Below are positions 53,080 to 61,470 of a DNA stretch of 64,000 bases, piece after piece (position 1 is the first letter of the stretch; the number at the start of each line of letters is the position of its first letter). The notes below the pieces were generated by a model. The model had not been told where the DNA came from. It did no database searches and saw only the letters and a list, made by a program, of their open reading frames with translations. The position numbers were made by a program, and so were the translations under genes. Source of the DNA: Thiohalophilus sp. (lineage in GTDB: Bacteria; Pseudomonadota; Gammaproteobacteria; UBA6429; Thiohalophilaceae); contig NZ_JAXHMV010000016.1 in the NCBI RefSeq assembly GCF_034521165.1, positions 1-64,000 on the forward strand, given 5' to 3'.

Positions 53080-54453
53080 TCACTCCGTCGGGCGTTTTCC
53101 CCTGCCTGCCTCGTTCGACATCGGCAGGGAAAGCTCGATACACAAACCACCCCCTTCACGATTACTCGCCTCCACAATACCGCCGTGAGCCATCACCGCC
53201 CGTTTGGCGATAGCCAGCCCCAGTCCATACCCCTCACGAGCGCCGGTGGCGTCACCGTCGGCCCGCACGAAGGGTTCGAAAATCTGCTCCAGCGCCGCCG
53301 GTGACACGCCCGGCCCCTGATCGCAGACCTGAATCACAAACCGCCCCGTCCGGGTTGCGGCATTGACGGCAACGTCGGTTTGCGGCGCGGTATAACGCAC
53401 GGCATTGCGAATGACATTTTCAAACGCCCGGCGCAACAGCTCCGGCTTGCCCTGGATCTGCGCTTCACCTGCCAGTGACAGGCTAACCCCGCGTCCGGCC
53501 GCCTCCGCCTCGAAGCGGGCATCCTCCACCACCTCCTCAAGCAATGCGGGCAGATCCAGCGGCTCGTCCCGCTCCTGGTCCACATGCGCCTCGAGCCGGG
53601 AGAGGGTCAGCAACTCCCCGACCAGTTCGTCCAGCCGGCCGGTCTCCCGCTCGATGCGCTCCAGCATGCCGGCCAGCCGCTCCGGCTGCTGGCGGCCCAG
53701 CCCGACCGCCACCTGCAGGCGGGCCAGCGGCGAGCGCAGCTCATGCGAGACATCGTGCAACAGCCGCTGCTGGGCCGACACCAGCGCCTGAAGATGAGCC
53801 GCCATATGGTCAAAATCGCGCCCCAGATCGGCAATCTCGTCACGCCGCCGACCGATGTCGGGCATCACCCGGGTCGCCAGCTCGCCGCGGGCCAGCCGAT
53901 GGGCGGCCGACTGCAGGTGACGGACCGGGCGGGTCAGATACCAGGCCAGAATCGCACTGAACAGCAAACTGGCGATCAACGCCGCCACTAGCTGAAAGCC
54001 CAGCGACATCTGGCGTGTCGGTGTCTGTGGCAACCCTTCGGGGCCGGGACGGGGAATAAAAATGACATATTCATGGCCGTTATGGCCCAGCACCCGGCGT
54101 ACGCCGGAGAGCATCTGCGCGCCGCGCAATTGCTCGCGAGCCCGCTCCAGCGCCACACCGGGCACCGGTCGATCGAAAATATCCCGGCCCTGTTCATCGA
54201 CGATCAACACCAGCGGCAGGCGTTGGCCGGGCCAGCTGCGGAACAGGGATTCCACCGATTCCGGCCCGCCCTGGGCCAGCGCCAGCGCCGTGGCGTTGAC
54301 CACGAAACTGGCCCGCGGCCCCGCCGCCAGGTCGGTGATCGCCTCGATCCGGTTTTGATTGTAAATATGCACGGCCAGCCCGACGCCGATGGCGATCAAC
54401 ACCAGCGTCAGCCAGAAGCCCAGAAAGATTTTCCAGAACAGGCGCCCCATCAC
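53080..54453 (-). CDS. cpxA: CpxA-like sensor histidine kinase
   Basis: Sensor kinase of 457 aa, the same length as E. coli CpxA: two membrane segments around a ~130-residue periplasmic domain, HAMP, HisKA (DVSHELRSPLARLQ with the phosphoacceptor His) and HATPase (NVIRNAVRY, DQGPGV, GYGLGLAI). Its start overlaps the regulator stop by 4 nt (ATGA). It would sense envelope protein damage and phosphorylate CpxR. Confidence 0.9.
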   Translation of the reverse strand: MMGRLFWKIFLGFWLTLVLIAIGVGLAVHIYNQNRIEAITDLAAGPRASFVVNATALALAQGGPESVESLFRSWPGQRLPLVLIVDEQGRDIFDRPVPGVALERAREQLRGAQMLSGVRRVLGHNGHEYVIFIPRPGPEGLPQTPTRQMSLGFQLVAALIASLLFSAILAWYLTRPVRHLQSAAHRLARGELATRVMPDIGRRRDEIADLGRDFDHMAAHLQALVSAQQRLLHDVSHELRSPLARLQVAVGLGRQQPERLAGMLERIERETGRLDELVGELLTLSRLEAHVDQERDEPLDLPALLEEVVEDARFEAEAAGRGVSLSLAGEAQIQGKPELLRRAFENVIRNAVRYTAPQTDVAVNAATRTGRFVIQVCDQGPGVSPAALEQIFEPFVRADGDATGAREGYGLGLAIAKRAVMAHGGIVEASNREGGGLCIELSLPMSNEAGRGKRPTE

Positions 54454-55139
54454 TCGTCCTGCAACAGTTGGTAGCCCACACCGCGTACCGTCTGGATCGG
54501 AGACCGGCCGTCGGCCAGGCTGCCCAGCTTGCGCCGCAGATTACTGACATGCATGTCCAGCCCGCGGTCGTAGCGCTCCAGCTCGCGCCCGAGCGCCTCG
54601 CTGGACAGGTCCGCCTTGCTCACCACCTGGCCGGCATGGCGCATGAGCGTGTCGAGGATATTGAATTCGGTACTGGTCAGATCGAGGCGCTGTCCGTCCC
54701 AGCAGGCCACCCGCCGGCCCGGTTGCAGGCTGATGCGCCCCACCACCCGATCCTCGACCCCGCCGGCCGCCCCCGCCGGGGCGACGGCACGCCGCAGGAT
54801 GGCCCGCAGCCGGGCCACCAGCTCGCGCGGATTACAGGGTTTGGGCAGATAATCGTCGGCTCCCAGCTCCAGGCCGACGATGCGATCCACATCGTCACCC
54901 TTGGCGGTCAGCATCAGCACCGGCACCCGCGATTGCTGGCGAATCCGGCGCAGGGCTTCGACACCACTGAGCCGGGGCAGCATGACGTCCAGCACCACCA
55001 CATCGTGCTGCCCCGACAGCGCCGCCTCGACCCCGGTTTCACCGTCGTAGACGGCCTGCACCGTGAAATCCTCGGCGCTCAGGTAGTCGCTTAGCATCTC
55101 GGTCAACTCGGTATCATCATCGATCAGCAGAACCCGGTT
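54450..55139 (-). CDS. cpxR: CpxR-like response regulator
   Basis: OmpR-family regulator of ~229 aa: receiver domain with acidic pocket DDD, phosphoacceptor Asp in VVLDVMLP, and a C-terminal winged helix (VGRISLQPGRRVACW to RTVRGVGYQLL). The start MNRVLLIDDD is typical of CpxR; starts 15 or 27 bp further upstream are possible. CpxR-type GTAAA boxes lie just upstream, so it likely regulates itself and the divergent cpxP-like gene. Confidence 0.9.
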   Translation of the reverse strand, partial: NRVLLIDDDTELTEMLSDYLSAEDFTVQAVYDGETGVEAALSGQHDVVVLDVMLPRLSGVEALRRIRQQSRVPVLMLTAKGDDVDRIVGLELGADDYLPKPCNPRELVARLRAILRRAVAPAGAAGGVEDRVVGRISLQPGRRVACWDGQRLDLTSTEFNILDTLMRHAGQVVSKADLSSEALGRELERYDRGLDMHVSNLRRKLGSLADGRSPIQTVRGVGYQLLQDE

Positions 55140-55209
55140 CATGTGTGCCGTCATTCCGTTATTCATACCAGGCGTTATGTTGCCACAGAGCCGGCCGCAA
55201 GGTGCGGGA

Positions 55210-55234
55210 TTTACCGGCCTTTACACACCTTTAC
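55210..55234 (-). promoter_or_regulatory. Three tandem CpxR boxes
   Basis: On the minus strand GTAAA occurs three times with exactly 5 nt between copies (TTTAC at 55210, 55220 and 55230 on the plus strand). The CpxR consensus is GTAAA-N5-GTAAA. The site lies between divergent cpxR and the cpxP-like gene. Confidence 0.9.
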
Positions 55235-55334
55235 ACCCCCGTGACCCAAGCTTGCAGTCAACCTGTCCATACTCTGCACATCGGATGACGGTACAACATC
55301 AGTCCAGATAAGGATTAACCACGAGGAACCGGTC

Positions 55335-55805
55335 ATGAAAATGAAACCTTTTGCAGTCAACACGGTGATCGCCATCAGCCTGCTGGCCGGCGGCACGACA
55401 CTGGCCCTGGCCGCCGATAGTGAGGTATGTGACAAAAGCGCCAAACAGGCCGCCTACAATTCGCCCGGGCGCAGCGAAAAACCCATGCACCGGTTGATGC
55501 AGACGCTGGATCTGAAGCCGGGCCAGCGCAAACAGATCAGGAATATTGTTGCCGGGCAACGCGGCGAGCTGCTGAACAAACGCCGGGCTCTGCGGGACAT
55601 TCGCCAGAAGCTGTACCGCGCCGCCAGCCGTGATGATTATGATGCCGCACAGGTCAAACAACTGATTGAACAACAATCCGCTCTGGCTGCCGACATGACA
55701 CGCCAGCGAGCTGACATGATGCAAAAAATCTACCGTCAGATGACACCGCAACAACAAGCGGAGTTTCAGTCAATGCGCCATCGTTATCGCCACCACAGAG
55801 GCTAA
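55335..55805 (+). CDS. cpxP: CpxP/Spy-like periplasmic chaperone
   Basis: Signal peptide, then a helical, basic protein with the LTxxQ-type segments LKPGQRKQIRNI and MTPQQQAEFQSM; 156 aa. This is the CpxP/Spy family that holds unfolded periplasmic proteins and damps CpxA. Position divergent from cpxRA across a CpxR site supports the CpxP role. Ends with a strong terminator. Confidence 0.88.
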   Translation: MKMKPFAVNTVIAISLLAGGTTLALAADSEVCDKSAKQAAYNSPGRSEKPMHRLMQTLDLKPGQRKQIRNIVAGQRGELLNKRRALRDIRQKLYRAASRDDYDAAQVKQLIEQQSALAADMTRQRADMMQKIYRQMTPQQQAEFQSMRHRYRHHRG

Positions 55806-55846
55806 CCATTTTCTTGTTCATGCTCTCTCCCCATTGAGTGTGCTTT

Positions 55847-55874
55847 GCGGGCCAATTTTGGCCCGCTTTTTTTT
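55847..55874 (+). terminator. Rho-independent terminator after cpxP
   Basis: GCGGGCC-AATTTT-GGCCCGC followed by eight T, a perfect 7-bp GC-rich stem. Confidence 0.92.
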
Positions 55875-55952
55875 GCTCGCGTGTGGCGCGCTGGAAAACC
55901 AGGTGATATGACGGATACACACCGGTGAGTTCTGCTCACCGGTGCGTTATCA

Positions 55953-56570
55953 CTACGCCGCGCTGTGGTGCAGCTCGTGCCATGCCGAACGAATCACCCG
56001 CAAGGCGGAGCGCAGTAACACGATCACCAGCGCCGAGGCGACTGCGATATCCGGCCAGCCCGACCCGGTCAGCCAGACCCCGCCGGCGGCCAGAAACACC
56101 GAGATATTCGCGGCAATATCGTTACGCGAGCATTCCCAGACCGAACTCATGTTGACGTCCTCGTGCCGATGTCGCCACAACAGATACAGACAAAGGCTGT
56201 TGGCCAGCAGGGCAAGCAGACTGAAGGCGCCCATCAACTCGAATACCGGCACGCCGGGCTCAATCAACCGGTAAATAATCTGGCCCGCTACCGCGCAGGC
56301 CGCCAGCAGGATCAGAACCCCCTTGAATAGGGCCACCCGGGCCTTGGCCGTGGCACCACGCGATACGGCATACAGACTCAGCGCGTAAGTCAGCGCATCG
56401 CCGAGATTATCCAGACTGTCCGCCAGCAAGGCACTGGAGCGGGCATACAGGGCCGCTATCACAATGACCGCGAACATCACCGCATTGATCGCCAGTACCG
56501 CCCACAGGGTAGTACGCTGGCGCTGCTGCACCGGTTGTACCGCGCAATCGCTGTCACAACATCCGCTCAT
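55953..56570 (-). CDS. Short cation diffusion facilitator with Cys-rich N-terminus
   Basis: A CDF transporter of 205 aa with six membrane segments and the metal-site motifs DSLDNLGDA and NDIAANISV. The protein ends right after the last segment, so the usual cytosolic C-terminal domain is missing. The N-terminus CCDSDC could bind metal. It would export divalent metal. It is divergent from the nsrR-like gene. Confidence 0.85.
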   Translation of the reverse strand: MSGCCDSDCAVQPVQQRQRTTLWAVLAINAVMFAVIVIAALYARSSALLADSLDNLGDALTYALSLYAVSRGATAKARVALFKGVLILLAACAVAGQIIYRLIEPGVPVFELMGAFSLLALLANSLCLYLLWRHRHEDVNMSSVWECSRNDIAANISVFLAAGGVWLTGSGWPDIAVASALVIVLLRSALRVIRSAWHELHHSAA

Positions 56571-56699
56571 GAATACTCCGTTCCTTTAAGATCGTTCTCA
56601 TCGAGCCACTGCGGTAAAACCCCGAACTTTCAATCACATTGAACTGCCTGAATTTTACCGGCCGAATTCGCGGCTGTCGCGATGTGACAACCCCGGTTT

Positions 56700-56724
56700 T
56701 ATGTAGTAAATTTAATACCACATA
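56700..56724. promoter_or_regulatory. Palindrome at the nsrR promoter
   Basis: TATGTAGTA (56700-56708) and TACCACATA (56716-56724) form an inverted repeat with 8 of 9 matches and a 7-nt spacer, 23 bp before the nsrR ATG. Rrf2 regulators bind such AT-rich palindromes, so autoregulation is likely. Confidence 0.5.
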
Positions 56725-56746
56725 CACACCACGGCGAAGTAGTGTC

Positions 56747-57193
56747 ATGCACCTGAAACGGTTTACCGATTTTGCCCTGCGCGTATTGATTTATCTGGCC
56801 CTGCACCCTGGCCGGACCATTTCCATCAACGAGATCGCCCGCGCTTTTGACATGTCGCGCAATCACCTGTTGAAAGTGATCAATGAACTGGTCGCCAGTG
56901 AAATGATTATCACCTACCGGGGTAAAACCGGCGGCATCCGGCTGGCGCGCGATCCGGCCGCGATCAATGTTGGTGCGCTGGTCCGACGTCTGGAAGGTCA
57001 GGCCCCCCTGATTAATTGTGCCGAACCACTGTGTCCGATTCTGCCAGCCTGTACCCTGAAGCAGGTGCTGAACGAGGCCCAGCACGCGTTTTTTGAGCAG
57101 CTCGAACGTTATACCCTGGCGGACCTGATTGGAACCAAGCAGGAGAAGCTGGTCAATCTGCTGACCAATCACGTTGCCGGAGGTAACGCATGA
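56747..57193 (+). CDS. nsrR: NsrR-type Rrf2 iron-sulfur repressor
   Basis: Rrf2 regulator of 148 aa from the ATG at 56747: winged helix (MHLKRFTDFALRVLIYLA, AFDMSRNHLLKVINEL), then cysteines at 91, 96 and 102 (NCAEPLC, PAC). E. coli NsrR has its [Fe-S] cysteines at the same positions, and the spacing C-x4-C-x5-C matches. NsrR releases DNA when NO attacks the cluster. nnrS and a hemerythrin in the same window fit its role. The stop overlaps the CBS gene start. Confidence 0.9.
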   Translation: MHLKRFTDFALRVLIYLALHPGRTISINEIARAFDMSRNHLLKVINELVASEMIITYRGKTGGIRLARDPAAINVGALVRRLEGQAPLINCAEPLCPILPACTLKQVLNEAQHAFFEQLERYTLADLIGTKQEKLVNLLTNHVAGGNA

Positions 57194-57786
57194 GTAAAAC
57201 TGCACACCGGGATCTGCGGCGCGAGGACTTTCAACAAGCCCTCAAGGAGTTCGATACCTATATCGACATTACCCTGGAGGACCTGATGCAACTGGATAAA
57301 ATCGCCGAAAAACATGCCCGCCTGCGTGAATCCGGACAGCTGACCGTCCGCGAGATCATGGCACCGGATATCATTACTGTCGCGCCCGATACAGCCCTTT
57401 CTGATGCAGCGCGGATACTGGTGGAAAAACGCATCAGCGGACTGCCGGTCACTGCTGGTGACGGCAAGCTGGTCGGGGTGGTGACCGAGGCGGATTTTCT
57501 CTGCGCCATGGGGATCCCCTGTCATCATCCCACGCACAGTGTCTGGCAGACCCTGGAAAACATGTTCCGGCATCCGCCGCGTACCACCGATATGCCTTCA
57601 AAGGTGGGGGATATCATGATTGAGCAAGTGGTCAGCATTAATGAGAACAAAACCCTGCAAGACATTATCGAACAGATGAAAAAACATCACATCAAGCGGA
57701 TTATCGTCACCGACGATCAGGATCGGGTCAGCGGTATTGTTACGCGTTCCAATCTGGTCCAGGTCCTGTTCCAGCAGATCTTGTAG
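57190..57786 (+). CDS. CBS domain pair protein
   Basis: Two CBS domains (VREIMAPDIITVAPDTALSD, then GDIMIEQVVSINENKTLQDI) in 198 residues, with a helical N-terminal extension. CBS pairs bind adenine nucleotides. It is translationally coupled to nsrR (ATGA), so it may report energy state to the NO response; inference. Confidence 0.9.
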   Translation: MSKTAHRDLRREDFQQALKEFDTYIDITLEDLMQLDKIAEKHARLRESGQLTVREIMAPDIITVAPDTALSDAARILVEKRISGLPVTAGDGKLVGVVTEADFLCAMGIPCHHPTHSVWQTLENMFRHPPRTTDMPSKVGDIMIEQVVSINENKTLQDIIEQMKKHHIKRIIVTDDQDRVSGIVTRSNLVQVLFQQIL

Positions 57787-57816
57787 GCTTTTAACCGCTG
57801 TTTTGCAAAGCGGGCC

Positions 57817-58217
57817 TTACTGGCCCGCCTTCAACGCCGCGATGCGCTCGACCAGCGGGGGATGAGACATAAACAGGCGTTTAAAGCCCTGCCCGATCCG
57901 GCCGGAGATTTCGAACGCCGCCAGCTGATCCGGCAGATGGGGTCGATCCGCGCTGCGCTGCAGCGCTTCCAGCGCGCGAATCATCTTCTGCCGCCCGGCC
58001 AGTTGCGCCCCGCCGGCATCGGCGCGGAACTCGCGCCGGCGACTGAACCACATGACGATCATACTGACCAGAATCCCCAGGATGATCTCGGCCACAATCG
58101 CCGTGATCCAGAAGGCCGGACCGTGACCCCGCTTCACCTTGAAGATTACCCGATCGACGAAATGGCCGATGACGCGGGAGAGGAAAATCACACCAGAAAC
58201 AGCCCAATTCGCTTCAC
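57817..58217 (-). pseudogene. htpX: htpX remnant with internal deletion
   Basis: At 58217 a GTG after a GAGGGGA site begins KRIGLFL, the start of the membrane protease HtpX. After eight codons (58194) the sequence jumps to VIFLSRVIG, which is the region after the second membrane segment, in a different frame, and continues to the normal C-terminus (MWFSRRREFRADAG, LFMSHPPLVERIAALK). About 158 residues (some 470 bp), including the HExxH zinc site, are gone. The remaining piece cannot be an active protease. Confidence 0.88.
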
Positions 58218-58391
58218 GTTCTTCCCCTCTCGTTAAACAAGCATTATGTCGCCGGATTGGACCCTCGGGCGACAAAAAGGTTTTCGGTATCGGGGATATA
58301 ATAGTGGCGCCGCAATCGCTTTCAAATCACGGCAAGCGTGTCTGTCAAAGCGGACTCCGGCGTTGTTTTGGCCAAAGTGAAACGAGGGATG

Positions 58392-58883
58392 TTACTTGTG
58401 ATGCAGGGAGTCCCAGAACTTGCCGACCCAGGAACGCTTTTCATAACTTTGCTGGACACCCCGGGCAAGAAAATGGGAGGTGTATTGCCGATCCTCTTCC
58501 ATAATATGTTTGGTCAGCCACATTTTCAGAAAATGCAGCAACTCGAAGTTGACGGATTTCTTGCCCGCCTCCAGCTTCTGGCTCAGCTCCTGCACTTCAT
58601 TGATCAACAGTTCATGATGATGTTTGTGTTCTTCATAATCGGGATAACCCAGGATTCGCATCAGGCTCTCTTCCACCGCAAAATGAATACGGGTATATTC
58701 CAGCAACTCGGCCAGTATTCGGTGCGCCGCTTCCGAGCCGCGATGCTCGACGATGGCACGATGCAATTCGTTTAACAGATCCACCAGGATGCGGTGCTGA
58801 TTATCGATTTCCTCGATACCGACGCTCAATTCATCGGACCATTGAACGAGGTCCTCTGTTGTATGTGCGGCAAGCTGGGACAT
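58392..58883 (-). CDS. Bacteriohemerythrin
   Basis: O2-binding di-iron protein of 163 aa from the ATG at 58883 (CGGAGG site). The ligand pattern is in place: NQHRILVDLLNELH, HFAVEESLM, HKHHHELL and HIMEEDRQY. Such proteins carry or sense O2 and can bind NO. The leader has a hairpin and an FNR-like box about 110 bp upstream. Confidence 0.93.
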   Translation of the reverse strand: MSQLAAHTTEDLVQWSDELSVGIEEIDNQHRILVDLLNELHRAIVEHRGSEAAHRILAELLEYTRIHFAVEESLMRILGYPDYEEHKHHHELLINEVQELSQKLEAGKKSVNFELLHFLKMWLTKHIMEEDRQYTSHFLARGVQQSYEKRSWVGKFWDSLHHK

Positions 58884-58902
58884 AAACGACCTCCGGAAAA
58901 AT

Positions 58903-58922
58903 GCCACGCCTCACGGCGTGGC
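58903..58922 (-). promoter_or_regulatory. Leader hairpin with T-run before the hemerythrin gene
   Basis: GCCACGCC-TCAC-GGCGTGGC is a perfect 8-bp stem directly upstream of the ribosome binding site; on the gene's strand it is followed by ATTTTT, so it has the form of an attenuator. Confidence 0.5.
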
Positions 58923-58986
58923 AACAGGCTTGGATAACTTGATTTGGCTAACACGGGCGATCATACCGACACCCCTTGGCCAGATT

Positions 58987-59000
58987 CTGATCCAGATCAA
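58987..59000 (-). promoter_or_regulatory. FNR/DNR-like box upstream of the hemerythrin gene
   Basis: On the gene's strand TTGAT-CTGG-ATCAG, matching the TTGAT-N4-ATCAA consensus in nine of ten half-site positions. Centred about 110 bp upstream of the ATG, the same distance as the nnrS site. Confidence 0.6.
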
Positions 59001-59034
59001 ACCTGTCGCAATCATGCCAATGACATACAGACAC

Positions 59035-59064
59035 AAAAAAAGGGGTCCGAGGACCCCTTTTTTT
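59035..59064. terminator. Terminator after fusA2
   Basis: A-run, GGGGTC-CGAG-GACCCC stem and T-run, 19 nt after the fusA2 stop (on the minus strand). Confidence 0.85.
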
Positions 59065-59082
59065 GCAGGAAGCGTGCCTGGC

Positions 59083-61164
59083 TTACTTGGCGTTGCGTTC
59101 CTTGGCTTCCTTGATCACTTCTTCCGCCACATTGGCCGGGCACGGCATGTAGTGGGAGAACTCCATGGAGAACTGGCCACGACCGGAAGTCATGGTGCGC
59201 AGATCGCCGATGTAGCCGAACATTTCGCTCAGCGGGCAATCGGCCTTGACGCGCACGCCGGTCGGACCCGGTTCCTGGGACTTGATCATGCCACGACGGC
59301 GGTTGAGATCGCCGATCACATCACCGACGTTATCTTCCGGTGAAAACACGTCAACCTTCATCACCGGTTCCATCAGCTGCGGCCCGGCCTTGGGCATGGA
59401 CTGACGATAGGCTGCTGCCGCCGCCAGTTCATAGGCCACCGCGGAGGAGTCCACCGGATGGTAGCCACCGTCGACCAGGGTCACCTTGAAGTCCAGGCAG
59501 GGGTATCCGGCCAACACACCTTTATCCAGGCTCTTTTGGAAGCCCTTTTGCACGGCGGGCCAGAATTCACGCGGCACGTTACCGCCGGTCACGATGGATT
59601 CGAACTCGAACCCGCTGCCCGGTTCGCCCGGCTCGATGGTGTAATCGATCTTGGCGAACTGACCGGAACCGCCGGTCTGTTTCTTGTGCGTGTAGGTATC
59701 TTCGATCTTCTTGGTAATGGTTTCGCGATAGGCCACCTGCGGCTTGCCGACCACGACTTCCACGTTATGCGTTCGCTTGAGGATGTCGACCTTGATATCC
59801 AGATGCAGCTCGCCCATGCCCTTGAGGATGGTCTCGCCGCTGTCCTCGTCGGTTTCGACGCGGAACGAGGGATCCTCGGCCACCATCTTACCGATGGCGA
59901 TACCCATCTTCTCGGCGGCCGCCTTGTCCTTGGGCGCGACCGCAAGTGAAATCACCGGATCCGGGAACACCATCGGTTCCAGGGTCGCCGGCTTGTTGGG
60001 ATCGCACAGGGTATGACCGGTCTGGGTGTGCTTGAGACCGATCAAGGCGACGATGTCGCCGGCCTGGGCGGAATCGCGTTCTTCACGGTCATCGGCACTC
60101 ATTTCCACGATACGGCCAATACGCTCGGTCTTGCCCGTGGCAGTATTGAGCACGCTATCGCCTTTTTTCAGCTGGCCCGAATAGATACGGGTAAAGGTGA
60201 GAGCGCCGTAACGGTCGTCCATGATCTTGAAGGCCAGCGCGCGCAGCGGCTTGTTGGGATCGACAATCGCAGACTCGCCGGTTTCGTGCCCTTCCAGATC
60301 GACTTCCGGCTGCGACGGGACCTGGGTCGGATCGGGCAGGTAATCCACGACCGCGTCCAGCACCAGCTGCATGCCTTTGTTCTTGAAGGCCGAACCGCAA
60401 TAGGTGGGGAAAAAGTCCAGGGCGATGGTGCCCTTGCGGATACAACGCTTGATGTCCTCAACCGACGGCTCCTCGCCATCCAGGTATTTTTCCATCAGCT
60501 CGTCGTCCTGCTCGACGGCGGTTTCGATCATCTTTTCACGCCACTCTTCGACCTGATCGACCATGTCGGCCGGCACGTCCTGGATTTCATAATTTTCCGG
60601 CAACCCGGTGTCATCCCACACCCAGGCTTTGCGGGTGAGCAGATCCACCACGCCGGAGAACTGATCCTCGATACCGATAGGCAGCACCATCACCAGCGGC
60701 GTGGCGGCCAGGATTTTCTCGACCTGGGCGACCACCCGATAGAAATCGGCGCCCACGCGATCCAGCTTGTTGACGAATATCAGTCGCGAGACGGCCGAGT
60801 CGTTGGCATAGCGCCAGTTGGTTTCAGACTGGGGTTCGACGCCGCCGGAGCCACAGAACACACCGATACCGCCGTCCAGCACTTTCAGGGAACGGTAGAC
60901 CTCGATGGTGAAATCCACGTGCCCGGGCGTATCGATGATGTTAAGACGATGATCTTTCCAGGCACAGCTGGTGGCCGCGGACTGGATGGTAATCCCGCGC
61001 TCGGATTCCTGGTCCATGAAGTCCATGGTGGATTCGCCGTCATGCACCTCACCCAGCTTGTGGATCTTGCCGCTCAGCTTGAGTATCCGTTCGGTGGTGG
61101 TGGTCTTGCCGGCATCCACGTGCGCAAAAATGCCGATGTTTCTGTATTTGCTCAAATCAATCAT
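59083..61164 (-). CDS. fusA2: Elongation factor G, second type (EF-G2)
   Basis: Translocation GTPase of 693 aa with G1 AHVDAGKTTTTE, DTPGHVDF and NKLDR, and domains II-V. The EF-G2 pattern (RNIGIFAHVDAGKTTTTERI, GVFCGSGGVEPQSE) and the absence of rpsL, rpsG and tuf next to it show it is not the str-operon copy. Role may be ribosome recycling or translation under stress. A promoter, TGCACA-17 nt-TATAAT (61310-61315 and 61287-61292 on the plus strand), lies ~120 bp upstream. Confidence 0.9.
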   Translation of the reverse strand: MIDLSKYRNIGIFAHVDAGKTTTTERILKLSGKIHKLGEVHDGESTMDFMDQESERGITIQSAATSCAWKDHRLNIIDTPGHVDFTIEVYRSLKVLDGGIGVFCGSGGVEPQSETNWRYANDSAVSRLIFVNKLDRVGADFYRVVAQVEKILAATPLVMVLPIGIEDQFSGVVDLLTRKAWVWDDTGLPENYEIQDVPADMVDQVEEWREKMIETAVEQDDELMEKYLDGEEPSVEDIKRCIRKGTIALDFFPTYCGSAFKNKGMQLVLDAVVDYLPDPTQVPSQPEVDLEGHETGESAIVDPNKPLRALAFKIMDDRYGALTFTRIYSGQLKKGDSVLNTATGKTERIGRIVEMSADDREERDSAQAGDIVALIGLKHTQTGHTLCDPNKPATLEPMVFPDPVISLAVAPKDKAAAEKMGIAIGKMVAEDPSFRVETDEDSGETILKGMGELHLDIKVDILKRTHNVEVVVGKPQVAYRETITKKIEDTYTHKKQTGGSGQFAKIDYTIEPGEPGSGFEFESIVTGGNVPREFWPAVQKGFQKSLDKGVLAGYPCLDFKVTLVDGGYHPVDSSAVAYELAAAAAYRQSMPKAGPQLMEPVMKVDVFSPEDNVGDVIGDLNRRRGMIKSQEPGPTGVRVKADCPLSEMFGYIGDLRTMTSGRGQFSMEFSHYMPCPANVAEEVIKEAKERNAK

Positions 61165-61470
61165 GTTTCTACCTGCAATTCATTCAATTGCCCGTCACTG
61201 AGCCGGGCCGGTTTGTGAGATGGTAATAAGCCTGGACCACCACCAGGAGACTGCCTGTGCGGCGCTGGCGCCAAAATAAGCCGCGCATTATACCCAAAGT
61301 GACAAAAAATGTGCATGACAATCGGGTGCCGGAGGGTCGATTTTACGGAAAATCGGTCGGGCGCAGGCCTGTTTGGCGCTGTCGAGCCGATATGGGGCCG
61401 GATTTGCCCGCTTCAAGCGGACCAGAGAATATATAAATTGGAATCCTTGCCTGTGCCGGGCGGGCGCGAA
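61165..61470. other. 306-bp region with fusA2 promoter
   Basis: Upstream region of fusA2, downstream of the CnoX-like gene (both leftward). A good sigma-70 promoter for fusA2 is at 61287-61315 (TATAAT with a 17-nt spacer to TGCACA). No other content seen. Confidence 0.6.

Noticed and set aside
58218..58275. Longer 152-residue reading frame upstream of the htpX remnant
   Set aside because: Its first ~30 residues come from the wrong frame over the true htpX start and ribosome binding site; they have no HtpX similarity.
60013..61218. 401-residue frame opposite fusA2
   Set aside because: Antisense shadow of EF-G; no ribosome binding site or family match.
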